Below, piece by piece: positions 25,150 to 34,349 of a stretch of DNA of 64,000 nucleotides. Positions within the stretch are counted from its first letter, which is position 1; each line of letters starts with the position of its first letter. Location of the stretch: positions 124,001-188,000 of the forward strand of contig CAVQOL010000001.1 of assembly GCA_963714415.1 (NCBI GenBank), in the 5' to 3' direction. The notes beneath the pieces were generated by a model. That model saw only the letters and a list, made by a program, of their open reading frames with translations, made no database searches and was not told the DNA's origin. The stretch comes from JAGXRK01 sp963714415. Lineage in GTDB: Bacteria; Bacteroidota; Ignavibacteria; Ignavibacteriales; Ignavibacteriaceae. The position numbers and the translations under genes were made by a program.

Positions 25150-28100
25150 ATGAAATTCCTAACAATTTTAATTACCAAACGCATTTCACTTAGTTTTACA
25201 GTTCTTATTCTAATCACAATCCTTTCTATGAACAACATCCTTCTTGCACAAAATCAGTTGAAGACATTACCGGTAAAGTCTGGTATGGATGAATCAGCTA
25301 CTCTACACAAAATTCAAAAAGCATTTAATGATTATTGGGAATCATATAATGTTAAGGATGGATATTTTATTGAAGATGGAGTAAAGAAAAAAGCTCCAGG
25401 CTGGAAAATATTTAAACGCTGGGAATGGTATTGGGAAAACAGAGTAAATATTGAAACCGGTGAATTCCCAACTACAACGTCTGATTTAGAATATGAAAAA
25501 AGTTTGATTAAGCAGAACGAAGTAGCTTCGCTTAATGAAAACTGGGTAAATTTAGGTACAAGCAGTTCTACCGGAGGTTATGCCGGTATTGGAAGGATTA
25601 ACTGTATTGCATTCCATCCTTCAGATGCAAATACCATCTGGGTCGGAAGCCCCTCTGGCGGTATATGGAAGACAACTAATGGTGGCAGCAGTTGGACAAT
25701 ATTAAATAATAATGAAACAGTGCTTGGTGTAAGCGATATAGCGATCCCTTCTGATTATACATCCTCAAATACTATGTACATAGCCACCGGTGACCGCGAT
25801 GGTGGCAGCATGTGGTCTTTGGGAGGAGGACAGTGGGCAGATAATAATACTGTCGGCGTTTATAAATCAACTGATGGCGGAGCAAACTGGAGTGCTACCG
25901 GTTTAACTTATTCAAAAAGCTCCGGAGTGCTGGTAACCCGTTTACTAATTCACCCAACAAATCCTGCTATTCTTTATGCCTCTTTGCTTGATTATTCTAG
26001 CGGGTTTGATGGAATTTATAAGAGTACTAACAGCGGTACTTCCTGGAGTAAAATATATCCATATACTCCATTTCTATTAATTGATATGGAATTCAAGCCA
26101 GGTGATCCGAACACAATTTATGCTTCAAGTATGGGATATGGTGCAGGTTATATTTTCACAACAACTAATGGTGGAACAAGCTGGTCAATAGGGGCTACTA
26201 TTACAAATGGTTATCGTGTTGAACTTGCGGTTACTCCAAATAATTCAGCTATTGTCTATGCTCTTGTAAGCAATAGTTCAGGTGGATTAGTAGGTGTTTA
26301 TAAATCAACAAATAGCGGAGTAAGTTTTGCTCAGATAAATACAAACACAAGCCAAAACATGCTTGGATATTATAGTGATGGTTCGGGAGCAAATACCGGA
26401 CAGGGAACTTATGATCTTTGTATTGCTGCATCTCCAACAAATGCAAATACAGTTTATATTGGCGGCATAAATAACTGGAAATCTACTGACGGCGGAGTAA
26501 ACTGGACAATTAATAATATGTGGACCAGCCACCCTGCTTATAATTTTGTTGGTGCACCAGAAGTACATGCAGATAAGCATGTCTTAGCTTTTCAAACCGG
26601 CACAATCCTTTTTGAAGGCAATGATGGTGGCATTTACAAAACAACTAATGGAGGAACTAATTGGACTGACCTTACAGATGGAATGGTAATAAGCCAGATA
26701 TACAGGATTGGTGTTGCTCAAACAGATGCCGATATAATTCTTACCGGGTTACAGGATAACGGATCAAAAAAGTGTGATAGTCCTACCTGGACAGATGTTT
26801 ATGGTGGTGATGGAATGGAATGTATTGTTGATCATACAAGTGCAACAACATATATGTACGTTACATTGTATTTTGGTAATATTCAAAGGAGTAGTAACGG
26901 CTTTAGCACATTATCAACTACTCAAATATCTGCTAATATTCCTGGTGGTCAGCCTCAAGGGGCATGGGTTACTCCATATATTATGGATCCGACAAATAGT
27001 GCCATTCTTTATGCTGGATATGACAGGATTTGGAAAACGACCGATAGGGGCAACAGCTGGACAAGTGCTTCTCAAATTCTAAGTCCGTCAAGTAAGTTGC
27101 GTTCTCTTGCAATAGCACCTTCAAACACAAATGTTCTCTATTCAGCAGATTTAACAAATATGTGGAAAACAACAGATGGTGGGGCAACCAACTGGACTTC
27201 TGTTACATTACCAGCTAGTTCCAATAGTCTAACGTATATAGCTGTTAAGAATAATGATCCTAATACAGTTTGGATTACTTTCGGTGGTTATACTGATGGT
27301 GCTAAAGTATATGAATCCACAAACGGCGGTTCCTCCTGGACAAATATTTCTGCAGGATTACCTAATCTTCCCGTTATGTGCATTGTGCACTATAAAACAC
27401 CAACCGATCGAAATGTATTGTTTGTTGGTACAGACTTAGGTGTATATGCAAAGGATGGAACAAATAACTGGGCAGCCTATAATACAGGATTACCTAATGT
27501 TGTTGTTACTGAACTTGATATATATTATGGGGGAGGTGTCGTTGCAGATAAATTAAGAGCCGGTACATACGGTAGAGGATTATGGGAGACAGAAATTCTT
27601 GCACCACTCCCTGTTGAACTAACATCTTTCACTGCTTCGGTTGTTGGTTCTTCTGTTAAGTTAAACTGGAGAACAGAAACTGAAGTGAATAATTATGGCT
27701 TCGATATAGAACGCACTGTCATTTCGAACGAAGTGAAAAATCTGTCCTGGGAAAAAATTGGTTTTGTTGAAGGTTTTGGAACTTCTAATTCTCCTAAAGA
27801 TTATTCCTTTACTGATGCTTCTGTTGTTTCAGGCACATATTCTTATCGTTTGAAACAAATTGACAACAACGGTATTTTCAGTTATTCAAAAATAGTTGAA
27901 GTTGATCTCGGTGTTCCTAAAAAATATGAGCTTGCACAGAACTTCCCTAATCCATTTAATCCAAATACATCTATCAGGTTCTCTCTGCCTGAAACAGGAA
28001 ATGTAAAGCTTACTGTTTACAATATGCTCGGACAGAAAATAGCAACTCTTGTAAACGAAGTTAAGGAAGCAGGTACACATATTATCAACTTTAATGCAGA

Positions 28101-28182
28101 AGAATTAAACAGCGGAGTTTATATTTACCGCATTGAATGCAATGGATTTAATGAAGTAAGGAAGATGACGCTGATCAAGTGA
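25150..28182 (+). CDS. Large T9SS-secreted BNR/sortilin-type beta-propeller protein
   Basis: Protein of 1010 residues. AAAGGAG precedes the ATG. A signal peptide ends near LLAQ (residue 34). The body is a series of Asp-box/BNR repeats of the form 'iyKSTDGGxxW', for example IWKTTNGGSSWT, VYKSTDGGANWS, IYKSTNSGTSWS, WKSTDGGVNWT, IYKTTNGGTNWT, IWKTTDRGNSWT and YESTNGGSSWT, each following a 'p.np.ilya' strand. This predicts one or two large beta-propellers like those of sortilin or xyloglucanase-type glycosidases. The C-terminus has LPVELTSF, the linker domain and the T9SS signal. It could be an adhesin or a glycoside hydrolase; no catalytic pair is identified with confidence. The frame is clean throughout. 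Confidence 0.88.
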   Translation: MKFLTILITKRISLSFTVLILITILSMNNILLAQNQLKTLPVKSGMDESATLHKIQKAFNDYWESYNVKDGYFIEDGVKKKAPGWKIFKRWEWYWENRVNIETGEFPTTTSDLEYEKSLIKQNEVASLNENWVNLGTSSSTGGYAGIGRINCIAFHPSDANTIWVGSPSGGIWKTTNGGSSWTILNNNETVLGVSDIAIPSDYTSSNTMYIATGDRDGGSMWSLGGGQWADNNTVGVYKSTDGGANWSATGLTYSKSSGVLVTRLLIHPTNPAILYASLLDYSSGFDGIYKSTNSGTSWSKIYPYTPFLLIDMEFKPGDPNTIYASSMGYGAGYIFTTTNGGTSWSIGATITNGYRVELAVTPNNSAIVYALVSNSSGGLVGVYKSTNSGVSFAQINTNTSQNMLGYYSDGSGANTGQGTYDLCIAASPTNANTVYIGGINNWKSTDGGVNWTINNMWTSHPAYNFVGAPEVHADKHVLAFQTGTILFEGNDGGIYKTTNGGTNWTDLTDGMVISQIYRIGVAQTDADIILTGLQDNGSKKCDSPTWTDVYGGDGMECIVDHTSATTYMYVTLYFGNIQRSSNGFSTLSTTQISANIPGGQPQGAWVTPYIMDPTNSAILYAGYDRIWKTTDRGNSWTSASQILSPSSKLRSLAIAPSNTNVLYSADLTNMWKTTDGGATNWTSVTLPASSNSLTYIAVKNNDPNTVWITFGGYTDGAKVYESTNGGSSWTNISAGLPNLPVMCIVHYKTPTDRNVLFVGTDLGVYAKDGTNNWAAYNTGLPNVVVTELDIYYGGGVVADKLRAGTYGRGLWETEILAPLPVELTSFTASVVGSSVKLNWRTETEVNNYGFDIERTVISNEVKNLSWEKIGFVEGFGTSNSPKDYSFTDASVVSGTYSYRLKQIDNNGIFSYSKIVEVDLGVPKKYELAQNFPNPFNPNTSIRFSLPETGNVKLTVYNMLGQKIATLVNEVKEAGTHIINFNAEELNSGVYIYRIECNGFNEVRKMTLIK
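27717..27743 (+). repeat. In-frame palindromic repeat end, copy 4 (VISNEVKNLSW type)
   Basis: It starts TGTCATTTCGAACGAAGTGA and ends AAAATCT. It encodes TVISNEVKNLSW between FDIER and EKIGFVEG. Confidence 0.85.
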
Positions 28183-28241
28183 AAAACGATAAAAGTCAAA
28201 AGATAAAAGATAAGTCCACCTGGGGCGGACAAAAGTTAAGA

Positions 28242-28270
28242 GATCCCCTTCGCAAGGAGGGGATTTTTTT
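28242..28270 (+). terminator. Rho-independent terminator, 3' cassette copy 4
   Basis: Same stem-loop and T-tract as copies 1 and 2. Confidence 0.85.
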
Positions 28271-28279
28271 GAAGGAAGT

Positions 28280-28424
28280 GGTTGTCTCAAAAGTCCGAAT
28301 TTCCCTGTCATTCCCGTGAAAACGGGAATCCAAAATCCATTAAACAAAATGGATTCCCACTCCTGCCCACCGCAGGCAGGTTCGTGGGAATGACAAATGA
28401 GTAAAATTTACTTTTGAGACAGCC
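28280..28424 (+). mobile_element. MITE-like element, copy 2, with inserted mini-palindrome
   Basis: Same terminal inverted repeats (GGTTGTCTCAAAAGT and ACTTTTGAGACAGCC) and inner repeat as the element at 21718. It is 145 rather than 126 bases long, and the difference is exactly the 19-base palindrome at 28362-28380 in the apex of the inner hairpin. Confidence 0.75.
28362..28380. repeat. Mini-palindrome (copy 3)
   Basis: CCTGCCCACCGCAGGCAGG interrupts the CCCACT-TTCGTGGG apex that is intact in the other MITE copy. Confidence 0.75.
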
Positions 28425-28765
28425 TCTTTTGCACTGAAACACTAAACGGTCAGTAACACCCCAGATGTGCAGTTATGCAACAGAGAAACTTTCCGCCGAG
28501 GCGGACAGCGTAATTTATCTCTCAGCCTTAGATAAACTAGTGGAGGATTTTTAATCAGTTGTTTTTCTATGTCTTCGGAGATAGACCTAAAATATTGCTT
28601 AGGTAAGTCCAGCAACTAAATAAAAAATAATGGCTTATACTTATTGACAATTATTGTAAAATTTTTGTAATATTAATTTGACGGTTTGGGGAAACTATTT
28701 CAAGCTATCATCTATTAAAAATAATAAGTGTTTGCAAATAATAACAATTACTAAATGATATAATT

Positions 28766-30897
28766 ATGAAAAAATTTGGATTACTTTTTTCAATTATTTT
28801 TTTAGTTTGTCAATCAGTATGGCCGCAGACTTCAGGCGATTTCAGGAGTGTACAATCAGGAGACTGGAATGATTCTGACACGTGGGAAAGATATAATGGT
28901 TTCTTCTGGATTTCGTCAAAAGTTATCCCAAACGACATAAAGGCAAATAATATTACAATCCAAAACGGACATATAGTCACGATCACTGACAGTCGAACTG
29001 CTGACCAAATTACAATAAATTCGGGCGGTCAACTTACAGTTAGCACAGGCTTTACTTTTACAATTGCAGATGGAACCGGAGTTGATTTAACAGCTTATGG
29101 AAATATTGTAAACGCCGGAGCGATTGTTTATGAAAATACTAATGTTAATGCATTTGTTGGCAGCGGATCTACTTACATACACTATATCAACGGAGGGACA
29201 ATACCAACAGTTACGTGGCATGTCAAATTCAACTTGTAGGATTATAGGTATAGTTAACACTCCCCCATCAGGTATGGGACAAACATTTGGAAATCTAATA
29301 TGGGATTGTACAAACCAGACAACAACTACAACTCTTAGAAATATATTTCACAGTAAATGACAATTTTACACTTCAAAGCACTGGTACTGGTCAGCTTGCA
29401 CTTGCAAGTGGAACGACTTCAGTTACTGGAAATTATTCGCAAACCGGCGGTTCTATCAGGCTTGGCAGCAGTACTGCCATAACATTAAATGTCGGTGGAA
29501 ATTTTTCTCTTAGCAACGGGACTTTTCTTATGTCTGATGGTGCGGCTATCGGTACATTAAATGTCGCCGGTAACTTTTCTCATACAGGCGGTACAATCAC
29601 CGAAACATCAACAGGAAGTGGATCTATTATTTTTAATGGTAACAGCAATCAGAACTTTTACATCTGGTGGAACTGTCTCTAATACAATTAATTTTACAAT
29701 TAACAATGCTGCTGGTATAACATTATTATCTTCTGCCACTTTTCCTGCTGCATTAACTATGACGAGCGGAAATATTACCACAGGTGCAAATACTCTTTCA
29801 TTAGGTACAAGCTCCAGTGTACCGGGAACATTATCCCGCACAGCCGGCACAATAATCGGAAATTTTAGGCGGTGGTTTGCTGCAAGTACAATAAGCGATG
29901 TATTATTCCCTATTGGCACTTCTACAAATTACAGACCGGCAAACATAAGCTTTACATCTGCACCTACAGCAGGAGGCACACTCACTTCATTCTTCACTGC
30001 AGCTGATCCGGGCAATGCCGGTTTACCTCTTAATGATGGTGGTACTTCAATTATTAATGCCGGTATAGATGGATACTGGACAATTAGCGCTGGTGATGGC
30101 TTATCGGGAGGAGTTTACTCTTTAGATTTAACCGCTGATGGATTTGCAGGTGTATCGGTTGTTGCAAGTTTAAGATTATTAAAACGAGCGACCGGGGGCG
30201 ATTGGACATTGAATGGTACTCACTCAGACGGAACGGGTACTACAACAACTCCGGTAGTTCATCGAACAGGTATGTCCGGTTTTTCCGAGTTTGGAGTTGG
30301 TGGCACAAGTGACAATCCATTACCAGTTGAACTTTCATCTTTCTCAGCTTCTATAATTGGTTCGGCTGTTAAGTTAAGCTGGAGAACGGAGACTGAAGTC
30401 AATAATTTCGGTTTCGATATAGAGCGCACTGTCATTTCGAACGAAGTGAGAAATCTATCCTGGGAAAAAATTGGATTTGTTGAAGGTTATGGAAATTCTA
30501 ATTCTCCTAAAGATTATTCTTTCACTGATGCTTCTGTAATTTCTGGTAAATATGCTTATCGCTTAAAACAAATTGATAATGATGGAACTTTCAGTTATTC
30601 TAAAATAATTGAAGTTGATCTTGGTGCTCCTAAAAAATATGAGCTTACGTCAGAACTTCCCTAATCCGTTTAATCCGAACACATCTATCAGGTTTTCTCT
30701 GCCTGAATCAGGAAGACGTAAAGCTTACTGTTTATAATTTACTTGGACAGGAAATTGCAACAATTGTAAATGGTGTTAAAGAGGCAGGCACACATATCAT
30801 TAACTTCGACGCAGAAGAATTAAACAGCGGAGTTTATATTTATCGTATTGAGTCCAATGGATTTAATGAAGTAAGGAAGATGACGCTGATCAAGTGA
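28766..30897 (+). CDS. T9SS-secreted beta-helix-like protein (multiple frameshifts)
   Basis: The ATG at 28766 begins a signal peptide (MKKFGLLFSIIFLVCQSVW) nearly identical to that of the gene at 19097. An opening domain, FRSVQSGDWNDSDTWERYNG, then NITIQNGHIVTITDSRTADQ and repeated short strands (QITINSGGQLTVSTGFTFTI) suggest a right-handed beta-helix surface protein. Frames change near 29220, 29345 and 29660, and again at 30645 and 30710 inside the C-terminal domain. After repair the protein has about 700 residues and ends with the usual T9SS signal, MTLIK at 30894. The linker LPVELSSFSASIIGS is intact. It may be real decay or a consensus error in a duplicated cassette. Confidence 0.7.
30430..30456 (+). 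repeat. In-frame palindromic repeat end, copy 5 (VISNEVRNLSW type)
   Basis: It starts TGTCATTTCGAACGAAGTGA and ends GAAATCT. It encodes TVISNEVRNLSW between FDIER and EKIGFVEG. Confidence 0.85.
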
Positions 30898-30930
30898 GAA
30901 ACGAGAAACGTGAAAAGATAAAATTCGAAG

Positions 30931-30957
30931 TCCCCTTCTTTTGGAGGGGATTTTTTA
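30931..30957. terminator. Terminator shared by convergent genes
   Basis: TCCCC-TTCTTTTGG-AGGGGA followed by six T ends the T9SS gene on plus. The last bases are also the stop codon of the GlmU-like gene on minus, so the two transcripts converge directly. Confidence 0.75.
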
Positions 30958-32451
30958 TAAATCTTCTATTATTTCACTGCCTTTAGGCTTGGGCAAATAA
31001 AATTTTACCGCTTTGATTTTTCCCTTACTGTCTTTGATTGCTTTAATTCTTTTTCGGATTATAACACTGTGCTCAATAAAAATTCCGTCTTCTATTACAG
31101 AACCGAAAATGTAGCTTGTTCCCTTGATAAGTACATTCTTTCCAATTCGCAAAGGATAATCATTACTTCCGGTCATATTAACACTGGATTCGATTCTTGA
31201 ATTATCACCTATACTAATATTGCCTTTGATAATATCACCCCAAAGGATTTCAACATTATCACCAATCTTGAAAGTCTGACCGGGAAAAGTAGATAGATGA
31301 ACGTTTTCCCAAACCTTGCAGTTCTTGCCAAAAACAACTTTTCCATCAACAAAAACATTTTTATGTAATTCAACATTGTAATGCAGGTCAACATCAGCCC
31401 CTATATAAACACCTTTACCGATTTTAACATCAAGCGGAATACCTTTTTTATCCTGTTCCAGAAGTTGTTCAACAACTTTATCGTGAATAAAAAAATCATC
31501 GGGATCATCAATTTCAATTATATCTTTCAGTTTTTCATAAGCCTTCACACGGGCTATAGCTTCCATTTCTTTCAGTACAGATTTATTATTGAAGCCCATT
31601 ACAACATAAGGCTCTTCCGGATTAATCGCGGCAACAGAATAACCGCTTTTATTAAACAGTTCAATCAGCTCGGTTATATAAATTTCATTCTGAACATTAT
31701 CGCTGGAAAGCTTGCTGACAAGTTCAATCAGGTTATTAAACTTAAATGCATACACGCCAGAGTTAAACTCATTATTACGGATTAGTTCATCTTTTGTATA
31801 CGAATAATTTCTTCCTTTATATTTTACCACATAAGGCTCATCATCCGAAAGTGCCATAATATCTTTGTATTCTACAATCAGAATTACATTACCTTTATCG
31901 TTGCCTGAAGTATTTCCATCTATATCATTTTCTTTAACCCGAATAATTCTGCCGTAATAATTATCATAAGGATTACCCTCATAAATTCCTGTAAGCACTA
32001 TCATATCGGAATTTGAATCAATAAAATCTTTACGGAATTTTTCCATGGTTGTATTATTCAGAAGTCCCATATCACCGGGAAGTACATAAACAATTCCGTT
32101 GACAGGATTTTTTTTAATGCTTTTGAGTGCAATTTGAACTGCGTGTCCGGTTCCATTCTGAAATTCCTGATAAGCAAAAATATTTTTTTCTCTTTTACCG
32201 ATTACTTCCATCACATCAAGAGCTTTAATACCAACAACAATTACCGTGTTAACACCTTCAATTCCCTTTTTGCATGCATTGTAAACACGTTCAACTGTTG
32301 GAATGCCCCAGATTTTGTGAAGCATTTTTGATTTTTGCGATTTTATTCTTTTACCATGACCGGCTGCAAGAATAATTGCAACTTCATTAGAAGAATTAAA
32401 TTCCGATGATAATTCTGAAAGTTTATTCATAATTTCATTATTGGCAGACAT
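30955..32451 (-). CDS. GlmU-like sugar-phosphate nucleotidyltransferase
   Basis: Protein of 498 residues. The N-terminal Rossmann-like domain has the nucleotidyltransferase motif AAGHGKRIKSQKSKMLHKI, then YVLPGDMGLLN for the metal-binding aspartate and FNSGVYAF. The C-terminal third is a left-handed beta-helix with hexapeptide repeats (IGKGVYIGADVDLHYNVELH onward). It resembles GlmU (GlcNAc-1-P uridylyltransferase/acetyltransferase). The central region is longer than in GlmU, and the helix is short and lacks a clear acetyl-CoA arm, so I expect uridylyl- or other nucleotidyl-transfer only. No obvious partners are adjacent. Confidence 0.78.
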   Translation of the reverse strand: MSANNEIMNKLSELSSEFNSSNEVAIILAAGHGKRIKSQKSKMLHKIWGIPTVERVYNACKKGIEGVNTVIVVGIKALDVMEVIGKREKNIFAYQEFQNGTGHAVQIALKSIKKNPVNGIVYVLPGDMGLLNNTTMEKFRKDFIDSNSDMIVLTGIYEGNPYDNYYGRIIRVKENDIDGNTSGNDKGNVILIVEYKDIMALSDDEPYVVKYKGRNYSYTKDELIRNNEFNSGVYAFKFNNLIELVSKLSSDNVQNEIYITELIELFNKSGYSVAAINPEEPYVVMGFNNKSVLKEMEAIARVKAYEKLKDIIEIDDPDDFFIHDKVVEQLLEQDKKGIPLDVKIGKGVYIGADVDLHYNVELHKNVFVDGKVVFGKNCKVWENVHLSTFPGQTFKIGDNVEILWGDIIKGNISIGDNSRIESSVNMTGSNDYPLRIGKNVLIKGTSYIFGSVIEDGIFIEHSVIIRKRIKAIKDSKGKIKAVKFYLPKPKGSEIIEDL

Positions 32452-32723
32452 TAGACGAAGCTCCGATTAGTGTTATAATGACCCATAAAAATTAATGATT
32501 GAGTATTCGACCTGCAAAATATAACTTTAATCTGAATCTTTTATCACAAAAACAAGTAATAACTTTATCATAGTTTTCGTTCTTAGAATTTTGTTATTTT
32601 TAGCAAGTTTATAACAATATGATTTTAAAATAGCAAAATTATTCTGGAGGCATCTCTTTAGAACAAGATTGCACAATCGAAAAATAAAAACGAAAATAAA
32701 AATTAATTGAAAGGGAAAGCTTA

Positions 32724-33182
32724 ATGAAAGCACGCTGGATTCTTATTGCTGTATTATTCGTTTTATTATCTGTATCGTCTTATTCTCAAACAAGAGGATT
32801 TGGTGTAGGAGTTATTTTTGGTGAACCAACCGGATTATCTGCAAAATACTGGATATCAAGTCAGAATGCTCTTGATTTCGGACTTGGTTATTCTTTTATA
32901 AATAAAGGACGACTTCATTTTCATATGGATTACCTTTTTCATAATCAAAATATTTTCCGGTCAACAGAAAACTTTGCTTTGTATTACGGACCTGGTTTCA
33001 GATTAAAAACGGTTGAGCATGAAGACGCAAGATTAGGTGTAAGATTCGGAGTTGGCTTAGTCTGGCTTCCAAGAAATGCACCTGTTGATGTGTTTGTCGA
33101 AATTGCTCCCTTACTCGATATAATTCCTGCTACTGATTTTAGTGTTAATGCGGGATTAGGGTTCAGATTTTTCTTTAACTGA
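32724..33182 (+). CDS. Outer-membrane beta-barrel-like protein (DUF3996-like)
   Basis: Protein of 152 residues. A signal peptide (MKARWILIAVLFVLLSVSSYSQ) is followed by short alternating strands: GVGVIFGEPTGLSAKYWI, LDFGLGYSF, LHFHMDYLFHN, FALYYGPGFRLK, LGVRFGVGLVWLP and FSVNAGLGFRFFFN. The aromatic C-terminal Phe is typical of outer-membrane barrels. It resembles DUF3996-type small barrels, but length and function are not diagnostic. GAAAGGGAAAGC precedes the start. It converges tail to tail with the O-antigen ligase-like gene, overlapping by 8 bases. Confidence 0.72.
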   Translation: MKARWILIAVLFVLLSVSSYSQTRGFGVGVIFGEPTGLSAKYWISSQNALDFGLGYSFINKGRLHFHMDYLFHNQNIFRSTENFALYYGPGFRLKTVEHEDARLGVRFGVGLVWLPRNAPVDVFVEIAPLLDIIPATDFSVNAGLGFRFFFN

Positions 33183-34341
33183 TATGATTTTTATAATGAA
33201 TTGAAGTAGATGTTGTAATAAAAAAGACAAACACTATTGATAAAACGGGAGATGTTATAAATCCCGCTGTTAATCCTGATGCAATTAGTAACAAAGTTGC
33301 GGCAAAAATACCTGCCGCAATTTTTTTATTTTCTTCAATGATATTTTTTCTTCTAAGATTTTTTAGAGAGATGAAAAGGAAATAAAAAAGTAGAACTATA
33401 AACGCACACAAACCCAGAAAACCGCTTTCAAAATAAATTTGCATAAAATCATTGTGCCATCCCCCTATTTTTTTATCGGTAAACTCATCTTTAAATGGAA
33501 AAATTTCGTGAAATGTTCTGGGTCCGAAACCCAGCACCGGATGTTCAAACATTAATTCTTCGGCACCTTTAAATAAAATATCTCTGTCTGAAAGTTGTGC
33601 CGGGTTTTCAATTCTACTCTTTAATGAACTCTTCTCGTTATTCTGAAATGATATAAAAGAAAATAATGTTGTAAGGATAACTGTAAATAAAACAAGCTTA
33701 AACTTAATTTGCTTTGATATGAATGCAATGAATAAAACAAAAGCTGCTAATGCTATGTTCGTTCTTCCAAGTGATGTGATGATTGCGGCGGCAAGAACAG
33801 AGAGTAATATTCCCCACAAATACTTGTCATATTTTTTTATAATATTTTTTCTGTAGAAAAGTGCTAGTCCGAATGCCGCCAACATGTAAGATGAAAATGC
33901 TGCATAACCGGAGGAAAAGGATTGTGCTCTTTCATCAATACTTAAATTAAATTTTATAAGCCCGATCAATGCATTTATTGCAGCTCCCGCTACAAAGAAG
34001 AAAACAACATCTGCAAACTCTTTGTCATTATAAGTTTTAAGATAAAAGCTGAGAGCAAAAAAGCTAAAGTAAAAAAGTGCTTCTTTATAAAATGATTCGT
34101 TGCTTGATGAGGGATACTCAGAGAAGATAATGGAAAGTAACCTCATAATTCCAAACGCAATAATTATAAAAGTTAGAGTATCAAAAGCTTTTTTCTTTTC
34201 AGAATTCTTCTCAAACAACCAAATTAAAAAAAGAATTGCGGCAAAAAGCTGCAGTAAGAATAGAGACAGAACATAGCTTAAAGATAACCCGGCTATGAGT
34301 ATGATTGAAATTTTATTGTTGAATTTAGAAGTAACCCGCAT
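33175..34341 (-). CDS. O-antigen ligase-like polytopic membrane protein
   Basis: Protein of 388 residues with about ten predicted membrane helices and a periplasmic loop that carries the Wzy_C/O-antigen ligase pattern HPVLGFGPRTFHEIFPF, then GGWHNDFMQIYFESGFLGLC. WaaL-type enzymes join O-antigen or other glycans to lipid A core. It starts 8 bases after the MsbA gene ends and may be co-transcribed, consistent with LPS export. A Wzy polymerase is the main alternative; the two share this fold. Confidence 0.78.
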   Translation of the reverse strand: MRVTSKFNNKISIILIAGLSLSYVLSLFLLQLFAAILFLIWLFEKNSEKKKAFDTLTFIIIAFGIMRLLSIIFSEYPSSSNESFYKEALFYFSFFALSFYLKTYNDKEFADVVFFFVAGAAINALIGLIKFNLSIDERAQSFSSGYAAFSSYMLAAFGLALFYRKNIIKKYDKYLWGILLSVLAAAIITSLGRTNIALAAFVLFIAFISKQIKFKLVLFTVILTTLFSFISFQNNEKSSLKSRIENPAQLSDRDILFKGAEELMFEHPVLGFGPRTFHEIFPFKDEFTDKKIGGWHNDFMQIYFESGFLGLCAFIVLLFYFLFISLKNLRRKNIIEENKKIAAGIFAATLLLIASGLTAGFITSPVLSIVFVFFITTSTSIHYKNHIS

Positions 34342-34349
34342 AACGTAAT

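Larger units (their letters stand above)
28183..28765. other. Intergenic region: terminator, MITE-like element, AT-rich promoter region
   Basis: This 583-base gap has no gene. It contains the cassette terminator (28242-28270), the second MITE-like element (28280-28424), then mostly unremarkable sequence to about 28630. A possible promoter follows: TTGACA at 28644-28649, then an AT-rich tract with GTAATATTAA about 17 bases on. Confidence 0.6.

Noticed and set aside
29912..29930. TTGGCAC as a sigma-54 promoter
   Set aside because: It lies inside coding sequence of a T9SS gene and has no TTGC element at the right distance.
32527..32733. 68-codon minus-strand frame before the beta-barrel gene
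   Set aside because: It lies over the AT-rich leader and ribosome binding site of the plus-strand gene; its lysine-rich sequence is not protein-like.
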